A stretch of DNA of 64,000 bases. It comes from Undaria pinnatifida. Taxonomy: Eukaryota > Sar > Phaeophyceae > Laminariales > Alariaceae. Location of the stretch: the NCBI GenBank assembly GCA_012845835.1, contig JABAKD010000027.1, positions 15,948,573 to 16,012,572 of the forward strand, read 5' to 3'. This document shows positions 23,178 through 35,320 of the stretch, piece after piece. A program made the position numbers and the translations under genes. Position 1 is the first letter of the stretch. Each line of letters starts with the position of its first letter. The notes below the pieces were generated by a model. That model saw only the letters and a list, made by a program, of their open reading frames with translations. It did no database searches and had not been told where the DNA came from.

Positions 23178-26100
23178 TCCACCTGCCTCCCCTTTCCTTC
23201 CCAGTTATAGTTGATAGTCATCCTCCGCACTCTTCCAAGGCCTAGGTGGCACATCAAACATCAAGCATCAAACATCAAACATCAAACATCAAACATCAAA
23301 CATCAAGCATCAAACATCAAACATCAAACATCAAACATCAAACATCAAACATCAAACATCAAACATCAAACACCAAACATCAAACATCAAACATCAAACA
23401 TCAAACATCAAACATCAAACATCAAATATCAAACATCAAACATCATACGGGGGAACAGGGGACGTCCACGAGAGAGGGGTTATTTGTTATTTGTTTCGTC
23501 TTGATTCCTTGCGTCTTTCTGCACATACAGTAGGGGTCGCCCGACAATGCGGTATCCCAATATCAGGCTGTATCCCGATATAAGGCGGTCGATTTCGCAT
23601 GACACTACTGGGGAAGGGCACTCATAACCTGGAACGATCAAGGCGGTTTCCCCCAATTAGGCGGTCATTTTGCTCTCTATAGCACACCACCGCCTTAGAA
23701 GGGGACCCTTGCTGTGCGTGGTAATTTCCCGTTCCGGGAGTGCTTCTGTTTTTTCTCTGTCACGTTCTTGTAGTTTCTTTGCTTGTTTTTTGCTGTGTTA
23801 TTCGCACCCGGTACGCTGACATTTTGTTGTGTCTTCGTCTGTTCATTTGTGATTACTTGCTTTTGGTTTCTCTGGTACACCGCAGTCTGTCAGCACAGAT
23901 TTCGTTACTCTCTATGATACGATCAAGAATCGTGATGGACGCTATTATAATATTAATGTCAATATCATAGATGTTCTATTAATGGTGATGCCGTTGCAGC
24001 GTTGGGTACGTAGAAAAAAACAATTTAACGTGAACACAACACCACACAAAAAAAAGAGAAAACGCAGGAAAACGAATGTTAAGAAAACTGCTGTTTTCTT
24101 GTGTGCTGGGATGCGCACACACAAAAAAATGGCAAACGTACTTGTATGATACTTGAAAAATGAAAAAATATGATGTATACGAGGCAGAAGGAACATGAAG
24201 AAAAGTGTTTTCGGCTTGCGGGGTGGGATGTTTTATGAGCGATCGTCGTCAAAGATTACCACGGTATGTTATGATGATGATGGTCGATGCTTGCACATCA
24301 TTATCGGATGGCAGCGATAAAACATGGAAACGTCCACGGGTACTGATACTCCTGCTGCTGCTGTGACTGCTCCTGCGTGCATCTGTAAGATACGAACATG
24401 ATTCTCGTACTTGACGCTTCGAAGTCGTAGTAGCATAACAGCAGCACTACAGCAGCAGCAGTCGCTAGGAAGTCGCGTAGCATGATATTCGATAGTTGTC
24501 TAGTCTAAAGCTGTCGTAAACTTATCTACTCCCGTACGTTGTTCGTGGTCCGCGGACGACGCTTCAGGCAAGCAAGTCGAAAGGAGAGTTCCCGACGTAT
24601 GTACTACGTGCTGTTGGACGTGGTCAAAATTACAACCCCGCATTCGCTCGTAAACACGAAATCTCAAAACGTGTTCGTGGATTTTCTGGCGATGCAATTT
24701 GATACCTGGTACAGCAGCAGTATCATGATACCGGGGTATAATGTACCAGGTGCATAGCGCCTGGCATGGAAACAGGAGAAGGCGTAATTACGCTATGTTT
24801 ACCCACCCCGCTGCCCCGAACCTTTGATCTCTGTCGAGACCAGAGGCCAGAAGGGTCTCGTCCGTGTCTGCCTAAGATAAGAGCTTGGAAAGTTCCGAAA
24901 AATATATTTTGGTGCCTGAAACAGCTGTGTGACAGGTATCAGAGCATACTATTCATACAGCAGTACCTGCTCGACATTCGACACCGTAGTTTCACATGAA
25001 CTCGCATAGTCAAGTCCGCGGTCATATATAGGACTGACTGGTGTATAATGTACTCCGGAGTAAATCTAATACCCACCAAGTACCAGACAGGGTGGTAGTA
25101 ATAATTCGTGCGCGTCAATCATGTTGTTTGATTTGTTCATACAACCACGCGTAGATATCGGCACATTACTTCTTCTTCTTCTCACACTTTTACTTTCCAG
25201 CTTCTGGACAACAAGCCGTGGTCAGAGGTGTCATCCCTTCTTCCCCCCGGTTCTTGCCTTCAATTTTTACAAATTTTTATCGCTACGTAAACAGCCGGGA
25301 AATTGTACCATGTCGTTCGTAGCGACATTTGGCATCCGAACGAACACTACCAGGTATACGATACGATATGAATACGCGGTGTAGTCTACATAGCTAACTG
25401 ATGTATACCCTTGGTACTACACACGGGACTATGATACGCATGATACGTATAACGTATATATACGCATGTCTGCTGCTGTACTGCTGCTGGCTATGTTGCC
25501 GAGAGGAAATTCCCAGTCCGGCGATAAAAATAGAAAATAGCCCGGTGTGCTCTTTCAAGAGCTGCATCTGTCATGTCGTACCCGTCCATAGCACAGCAGT
25601 ACCGTTTCGCCCCGTCCCGACGAAAAATCGAAAAGCGTTACGACTGAAATTGCAATACAATTCAACAAAAATAAGCCCACCCGTGTGCTGACTACGCAAC
25701 TGCTACGTAAGACCATCGACTTCGCGAGTTCGAGCTCCCTCGAGGAACTTTTTCTTGTTAAAAGAAATCGACAAGCAAAAAGCGCCTAATTCTTAGCGGA
25801 TGTTTGCACAATTCGACGCCAGCCGGCGAGCGAAGAAAACGCAGAAACGTTGTCGAGACGAAAAGAAGGCATGCACCTTAGATGCACCTTTTAGATGCAC
25901 CTTAGATGCACCTTAGTGACCAGGGGGGGGCGGGGCGTGCCCGGTACCGTACCTGGTACCGTACCTGGTACCGTACCTGGTACTGTGCCTGGTACCGTGC
26001 CTGGTATCGTGCCTGGTATGGGATCTGAGTTTCGAAAAAAGAGGGAGCTGGGCAAAAGAGGCGACGATAAAAGCAACACGTTAAACGAAAAAAAGAAAAA

Positions 26101-28176
26101 AACTACAGGTCGCACAAGTACCTGATTGATGCAACACCACCTCCTCCGAGGAAAACCCTGATTGATGATGTTTACTTGTTTACGGGTCACATCCTGTTCT
26201 GCACGTGCTGCATGCAATGTGCATTGCCATCAAATATTAAAATATCAAATATCATACGAGTACAAGTACGTAGTATTACTAAAAAAAAAATACCATCCAG
26301 CTGTGAGGGTCGCAGATTTTGTCGAAAAAAAATATGTAGCATGCGCAAGAACGAAATAGAAACATAACAACTTGACAAAAAAAAACGGCACGCATTTATT
26401 CGTGGCATACTTCGAAGTATATAATACATATATATATATATATATATATGTAGACGACAACGAACAGCGGCATCATTTCATACCAGGTACGAGTATATAC
26501 TATGGATATCAACACCGCTCGGTGTATATTTAAAAAATGAAAATCGGTGTATATACACCACACACCACATCTTCGTAATATCACACGACACCGCCTCGCA
26601 TTCCCCGCCATCTCCTCGGATACAAACATGGTTACAAAAAGAGCACCAGCGAGCAGGCGGATGGACGCCTGCAGCAGTTCTTTTAACCGCTGCGGCGGCA
26701 AAATTTCTTAGAAAAACATTGGCAGCGACTCGTCCCAGGCCGCGAAAAAACCGATCCTCGGCCAAACAGAGAAGACACGTTTCGCCGGTTGAGGATCGCC
26801 CCAGAACAAAATCTTAGAAATTTGCTGTCGACGTGGCTAAAAGGACGGATCGCTTCGTAGCAGCGTGGACTCTGGGCGAACATGTAATAAGGAATCGTAG
26901 AGATAAAAGTTCTTGATTTTCCTTGACTTTTCGTAGGGTTCGGGTTTTAAAAAAAACAACCACGAGCGCTACGAACGTGGCACGCTGTTTCCCCTGTGCT
27001 CGGCACCCGGGATCCCTGATTCGATCCGGACTTGAGCGGAGTCCTGCCGTTGTTGTTGCTGTCCTCGTCGTTGTTGTACAGGTACAGGGGGCCTTGGGGA
27101 ACGTTTCTTGGATTAATCTTAGGATTCGGGAAACAAAAAATTCGAACGAGCAAAACGTGGCATCCTGTTCTCGCTGCGCTCGGCACTACTTGGATCTCTC
27201 GCCGACCTCATCATCCCACCCGGACCTGAGCCCCGAGCCCTCCACACAAAACTATTCATACTCCTAGAAGGAGATACTCGTACTATACCACAAGGGTTTC
27301 ATGGAGACCTGATAGGAGGTTTCCGTGATTATTCCTAGGACGTTTCCGGTGCAAAAAGAGAGGAACACAAAAAACTTGGCACCCTGCCAACATACCGCTG
27401 TTTGTTCTCTGGGTCCCACGTCGATCTGATCCCACCCAGCTCCAAACTGATCATGCATGCGCATAGGATGCATGCATGCGAAGTAGGCTATACTCTTAAC
27501 GGTGATAGCGAGGCGATAGGTCCGCCACGTGGAAGGCCGAGTAGTCATGGACTACTTGCTTACCGCCAAGCATAAATGAGCCAATATTCGATCCAGGAGA
27601 TCTCTCCTTCTGTCCATGTTTGGGAGTACTCGCAGCCCGCACCATACATACATCAGGCCGGCGTCGCCGTAGGTGTCATAACGCCTACTCTCAGGTAGTT
27701 CCCGGTATATATACACATATATACTTCGAGTATATATCTTCACACTCATCTACTTTCCAGCTTCTGGACAAGCCGTGGTCACGGGTGTCGTCCCTTCTCC
27801 CCCCCGGTTCTTGCCTTCGATTTTTATCGCGCATAGGGTTCAGCAATCCCACTGCTCGTCGATTTTTCATCGAGTGATACATACTGCTGTAACTACTGCT
27901 GTGGTACACGAAAACGTCTCTTGAATGCGAATAGCGCAAAGCCGTGACCACGCAGCTATTACAGCATGAATCAGGAGCACGTTATCATACTAAATAGCAA
28001 CCCCTCCCTTTGGGACTTCAAGAAGGGGGGGAGCGTGTCGACAAAACGAGATGATAGAGTGAAGATAGTGACTTGATGATAGCATCGCCCATAAGAAGCA
28101 CCCAGGGCTGCCGGGGAAAAGGGTGTATTCCGAGTGCAACCACGAGAGGAGAATCTATTAATAGACGCGTACGAGA

Positions 28177-28224
<48 letters not shown>

Positions 28225-31200
28225 GCATAATGGTGATACTTCTTGTGCTTGTACTGTTTCAAACTAGAGACGTACAACGATTCTAACAAAAATACTCTAT
28301 TACACAGCAGTGCACAATAGCTGTGAGATTGAGGTCTTCGTCGAAAATGATCAACTGCAAGCCGCTGTGTGTGGTACTCCCATCGCGCGTGGCATGAGGG
28401 GGGTGTATATTCTCTTGAAGGGCAGAGATCGGCGACTCCCCGTAGTTCTAGCTGTACATACCAGCTTCAACGGGGTGATATTATTATTACACAACGATGT
28501 CCATCCTATAATCTGTCGAGTTTGCTCTTAAATTTCCTACTGTATAACGTTGTTGAGATCGCATGCGTCGTGCTCTGGGTTGCTATTCCTGGCTCCCAAA
28601 CGCTCAACGTCAATAGTGAAATATGATATCTTATTTTCTGCTAATAGCAGTATGGCTTAGCCTCACACACAAAAAAAAAACGCGGGAAAACATGGTGGGA
28701 ACACTAAGGGTAAACCACATGATTATGGTTGATTTTTTTTCTTTTTTTTTCTTGCACACTTTCACTTTCCAGCTTCTGGACACGCCGTGGACACAGGTGT
28801 CATCCCTTCTCCCCGGTTCTTGCCTTCAATTTTTATCGCGCAGAGGGTTCAGCAATCCCACTGCTCGTCGATTGTTCATCGAGTGTTGCTAACTCACGCT
28901 CTCGCGCTTTCCGCAGGTCAATTTGTCCACAAGAAAAAGTCCCAACGAATTTATACGAGTATGCACTCGGCGGGGATCGAACTCACGAAACTGACCTATG
29001 CCAGGCTCGAGGATAACCTGATACGCCACCGGGGCGACCGGTTATATATACCCTTAGGGGCGCATATATATTTTATAAAAAATATTTCAAGGACGTCAGC
29101 CGTGAGTTCGACGAATTTCAGGTCATCTTTATACAAAATAAAATGCATTCCAGCTGCGAGATCGAAAATTTCGTCGAAACCCATCTTTGCAAGCTGTGTG
29201 TGATACTCCGATCGCGCGTATGGGAATGTTATAAGGCTTAGTTCGGGTAAGCTATTGGTCAACCTTTTGTAAGTGTTCAAAGGGACTAATACCCCACCAA
29301 TACCTTAACAGGTGTGTGTCCTCATTAGATTAAGGATATAGGTCGGCGACTCTCTCGTATGTTTATACTTTTTGTATTATAATCGTAGTAGTGTGCGAAT
29401 TCTGTAACAATATATGATTTCAACCATAGTACTGAGTGTCGTATAAGTGTTAAAGAACTGCTACAGGCTAGTAGATAACCCGGTTTAAGAGCGCCCAGGA
29501 TGAGAGCATTCGGGACCCAACACTAAAGAGCGGTCAAATCGGCATTTCCCGTTTATACCAAAAGCTATATATTTCCAACTACAGGTAAGAGCAACATGCG
29601 CTTTTTTCGGCTTGCTCGTCACGGGGCGCTCTTAAACCGGGTTACCCAGTGCAAATAATTGGCGTCGACGTGACTTTTGAGAGTTAAAGGTTGAATGAGG
29701 CCTCCTGCTTCCTCCTGCTACGACCAGGAGGAGACTCTAGGGTTATTACCTCCGCGCTGACCTTGTCAGCACAGCAGTAGTACTATTAATAATAGCGTAT
29801 CAGTCGGGACGCAAACGAAAATGTAAGGACCACTTGGCATCCATATAATAGCGTTCAGAGTCGAAAAAAGATATGCATGCCTGGGGATGTATACACTAGC
29901 TAGTATATACGGCATGCACTCATACCCAAAGTATTGTATTATTGTATGTTATGCTATACCTGGTATACTATACACACACCGTGATCCCCCCCCCACGATT
30001 TTTGGGCTAGGTTAGGACTTAGGCTTCTCGATGGACCGGGCCGGGCCGGGCACATCTTATGAAAAATTGACGGGCCGGGCTGAGCCGCGGCCCATCGTCT
30101 GAAAAATTGATGAGTCGGGCCGGGCCGGGTCGGGCCGGGCCGGGCCGGGCCGCGGCCCACGGACTCAAAAACTGATGGGCCGGGCCGGGCCGCGGCCCAC
30201 GACATGAAAATGACGGGCCGGGTCGACCCACCCGTGTTAAGGTACGGCCTTGAAAGGCCTGTAATTATGTAAGTCGACAGGGAATTGGCCGTTTTCACGT
30301 GATAGGATGGCGTTTTATATTCGGGGTAGTCAGGAGACGAATAGACTCGTGCCTCCCGTCCCATTTGTCACCATCGGTTCGAGGAAATAATGAAAACTGC
30401 TTTTCTCCCGCTTTAAGCTACGAAAGTGAGTAACACCCGGGGGCATGTCCACCTCGTCGACCTGTAGGGATACTCCGTGTCTCACCCCAAGCAACTTAAC
30501 ACCAGCACCAGCCCATGACATGGACTGTTATATAAACCCTTGATCCATGACACCCCCATTATGACTTTGAGTCTAGACTAGGTGTTAGGTGTTAGCTCGT
30601 AGGCTTCTGGTCCTGATTGGGACTTGGTACCAGGCATATCGGTATACTACTACTTAAGTAGTATATTAAGCTGGGGTGCATGGCTTGTATACACCACCAG
30701 GGATGCATATGTTTTTTTGCAGGGTGGTATGCTGGGCGCTGTAGTGATGTATACCAGGTATGTGTTTTTCACATTAAACTGGCATCTCCACCTATTTACA
30801 TCCAGCACAAGCAGTGTTTGTGCCGATGCCTCCTAGTAGAGCGACGAGCTCTGTAGTCACAAACTACAAGACAGAGACACATTGCACTACAGCCACGTGA
30901 TTGGGCCATGATAGCCATGATGGCATTGTATATGGCATGCAATGCCAACCGCAACGAACACGAGGGCAACACGTATACAAGCCGGCACGCCAGACTATTT
31001 TCAGATTATTTGCAACAAAATAAAAGAACAAGAAAGAAAAAAAAAAAGTGATGTCGAGAAAAAAGAACGCCTTTCAATACGAAAACGAGTCGGAAAGCGG
31101 CATACGACTTGACCCAGCTTCGTCGAGGATCGGGATGGTCGTTCGCTAAATGGGGAACACCCGTGCGGTTCGATAGGGCGTTTTCCGGAATACCCCTAGA

Positions 31201-34200
31201 GTTTGAAAAAAAAAAAACAAGGCCGGAATTCTACTGTTAAGGAATTAGAAGGTACTAGTCCGTTTGACCACTGGTAAAAGGTTGACCACTTTTCTACCCA
31301 AACTAAGCCTTATGAGACACTCTTCCCCCTTGAAGCGGTCGGGTAGCAGGTCGGCCGGATATACGGGCGAACGTGTCAATATCCACGCTGTTCCATTTGC
31401 CGGGGATAACGAGGAGAAAACTTTTCAAGTTCGACCGATGACCCTCCTTTGAGGCCGTCTTGGGTACAACGCGAAACGCAAATCATGAGGATGGTGGTTT
31501 GGGCTTGTTTGGCTTGTTTGACCGAGCGCATCAGTTGCATGGGGGGGCGGGAGCCTGGTTGGGGGGATTAGGGAGCAAGGATATGATGCGCTCTACCTTG
31601 CGCGTATCGACATTGGCGTACGCTGACATGACAACGGCTATGTGTTCGGCTTCGATCCGGGCGGCGGCCGCGTCTACGGAGACCTGCCGCTCGCGGGCGA
31701 GGGCGGATGATAAAGGATTCTCCTGACATAAAGGTGGTGCAACCGCAAAAGAGGCAAGCCCTGTCCCTGGTCGATGCAGCCTCCTCTACAGATACGCTAC
31801 AACAAATGGCCATTTCTGACAACCGCACACAGCCTGTATCATCCGCTCTCGCCCGCGAGCGGCAGGTCTCCGTGGGCCCGGCCGCCGCCCGGATCGAAGC
31901 CGAACAAATGGCCGCTGTGAAGTCCGCGTACGTCAATACCGATACGCGCAAGGAAGTGCGTATCGCATCCTTGCCCCCTACGAACCCCAACCAGGCTCTC
32001 GCCTCCCCACAACTGATGCGCTCGGTCAAACAAGCCCAAACCGACATCCTCATGATTTGCGATTTGGGTTTTAGCCAAGAAGCCCAAAAACCCGCGGTTT
32101 GGGTCCACGGGTGGGAACGCACCCTCCACAAAGCTTTCAAGCGTGTTATCGGCCATGGCAAACCGTCCGCCCCCACCCTCAATACCGTCAAAAATTGATG
32201 ACATTTTCGGCCAGGTCTCGCGAGCTTTTGGCCGAGGAGATTTCCGGTCCGGCGGCTTTCGACCTTCTTTTCCAAGCGCTGAGCCGGCAATTCGACCACG
32301 GAGACGCTGCGTCGGCTCTTAGTGAACTGCAGAATTTTGGTGTCCCAAACGATACCCCTTAAGCGGCTTGCTACCGCGGTTTCCGGATGGTAGTTTCAGG
32401 GGTGACAGGCAGCGAGCGCGCGTCGGTGCCAGGGGTGGGGCTGGTCTTGAGTGTAAACGAGCAGTTCCCGCAGCTTCATGCCTAGCCTGTACCCTGGAGA
32501 GCTGGTAACTCGTCCTCTGGGTTTTGGGTCGATCGATGCTATGTGGTTAGCCTTGGCCACCCTCTCGAACAACACGACCCTTGTCACAAATGGTGAACAA
32601 AAAAATCACTCCCTGGTGCGGTATCGCGGGGGGGGGGATGTTTCCGTCCGGTTTCCCGTGGAATGCTCGCGTGTGCGGTCAAAAATCGAGGGGGCCGAGC
32701 CCTCGGAGGGCATGGTTGAGGCGAGCAGTGCAGCCTTTTTAGGGGTACTGGGGCGCCGACGCGGGCCGCGGGGCCGGTTTTACGGGCACCGGCAATGAGG
32801 CGCTATCGCACGTCGGCGAAACATCGCCAAAGTGGCCCTCTCTGCGCCCATCGATTGGGCGTCAGCGGAGGCACGGGAGCTGGTTCTGCTTGACGACGCC
32901 TGCTACTATTATATGGTTAGGAGGCTGTTACGGACACAGGTCACCCGCTAGCAGGTATCTGCACTACTAGTAATACTAGTAATGCTATTAATACTATTAA
33001 ATAATAGGCAGGTTCGTTTACGTTGGTCACTGATTTGAATCAGATAAGCTCTGGTAGTAGCCCCACAAGCCACCGATAGAACCGAACGCTCAACGCGTTG
33101 CGGCTCGAGGAGCAAATGCATCATCCCTCTTTCCTTATACGCGCATGCCTTCAAAGGCATGTAAAACCCTTTTCTACCGTTTCCGTATACTAGATCTTAC
33201 GCCTTGTTACATTCCAGGGCAGTGCCAAAACACTATATACCGGCATTGCAAGACCAGACAACGTAAACTCCTATGAAGAGCTAACCCACAACCGACAAAC
33301 GCGTTTTTTACATGGCCGCGTAGGGATGGTCGTTCGTTGGGGAGGGAATACAACTGGTTCGATAGGACGTTTCTCGGAAAATTCCTAGGGTCCGGAATAA
33401 ACGATCAACACTTGGCACCTTACCCTGCTCCCCCTTAGCACCCTTCCTTCGTACCGTCACTTTTACTTTCCGGCTCAACTCGTATCAATACAACTTTTTT
33501 TTTACCCTTAAGTGACCTTCTGAGCAAGCCGCGATCACAGGCTTCGTCCCATCTCCCTCCCAGTACGTGCTTTCGTTTTTATCGCGCTTGAGGTTCGGCA
33601 TTCCCACTGCTCGTAGATTTGCATCGGGTTTCGCCAATTCGAACCTCTCGTGCGTTCGGCGACGGAACAAGACTCAGAGACAGTCCGGTGCACAATAAAA
33701 ATGCACCAGCCGAGATTCGAACCCCAGCGCAACCGCCGACAAGGATGACAGACAGTCTACCGCTGACCCATCGTCAAGCTCGCCCAATACAATAAGAATA
33801 CAATACGAATACAGTAAGAACGCAGGCGTTATCCCCCCGGGGCCTGACTTCTGTTTACTGACTTCTGTTTCCTTGTATTTACTTTCTACTTGGTGGAGGA
33901 CAAGGTCAGTCAGGCTGTTTAAGGGCCGTGTTTAACGAGTAACTTTTGGTCTTAATCAACATTTCTGGATATTCCTTCTTTTCGTTGCGTTTCCTGATTT
34001 TTGCCGTAAAATTCCCTGAAAGAGGAATGGGAAGCGTTCCCGATATTTTGCTCTAGGCTGAATTTACTGGTGTGGGGGTGAAAAATAATCGTCCTGTTTC
34101 CCTTGACACAACAAAAACAAGAAAACAAACAAAAAAACAGCAAGGACACTTTTCGAGAGGAATGATCGTTAGACCAGGAGCGAGCCTCCCCGTTCAGACC

Positions 34201-35285
34201 ATTGTTTCCTTCAGTAAACTAGAGCGTAATTGCTATGACAACATCCGGCACCCCTCCCCGCTAGGTCTATCTATAGGACAGGTCTTTGTTGTTACTAACG
34301 TACAACAGGTAGGTTGTTTAGAGAGAGAAAAATATAAGCTCGATACTACCAACTCAAGTCGCATGGCTAGATGTAGAAAATAGGTTGCTTCAAGACGCAA
34401 GGAGAGCAGCTCGTTCTTACATAAGCTAAGTTAGTTACACGACTAGACTATGCTTGGAGGCAGGAGAGCAGGTCGTCGTTATTCAACTCAAATCGCACGA
34501 GTACGTTCAGAGACAGGCAAGCACCTCGTTCTTATCCAACTCGAGTTGCACGGTGAGGCCTAAGTCTGACGAAGGAGATTAGATATCTACCTGGTACTAG
34601 ATATCTATCTCATTTGCTCACTTATTTCTCCATCAGACTAGGCTTCCCAAGTAACACGTAATCCCTTCCTCCATCCTATGTTACAAGGGGCTCCAACGGC
34701 CTTCAAAGGCAATACACGCCTACCGCAGCATTACTGCTCTAAGTGATGGCAACATGTGGCAACCCCAGACCGTACTGACTCTCCATTGCTATGATCTCCT
34801 GTGTTGCGGTACGATGAACTCATTCATTCATTCATTCATACTGTGCTATGATAGCTTCGTGTTGCGCTGTTCCACGCTATCGTATGCCAGATACTCCGGA
34901 ACACCTGGTATACACAAAAAACCGTCTGGAATCTACGACACCGTCCTTGACTGCTCGTTTATTTTTTCAATCGTCACTTTTTGCTTTCGAGCTCAACTCG
35001 TAGAAGGTCTTGCCCTCAGCGACCTTCTGGACAAGAGTAGTAGTTGGTTGGTCAGAACAGTAGTAGTTAGTTGCTCACAACTTGTCATCCCTGTCCCCCC
35101 CCGGTACGTGAGTTACTTTGCATCAAGCATATCATAAGGATCAGCATTCCCACTGCTCGTCGATTTGCATCGAATGTTGCCAAATTGCGCTCTCGTACTT
35201 TGGGCTGGTCGATATTTTCAAGAAAAATTCCCTTGCTGAATTTGAACCCACAAAATCGACCTCAATGGTTAGGCGGCTTACTATT

Positions 35286-35320
<35 letters not shown>

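Noticed and set aside
23251-23443. CRISPR array or telomere-like repeat
   Set aside because: A pure 7-bp tandem repeat with no spacers, in a eukaryotic intron.
31568-32299. 243-residue minus-strand frame
   Set aside because: Antisense of the gag fragment; the plus-strand reading has the recognisable Gag-like blocks.
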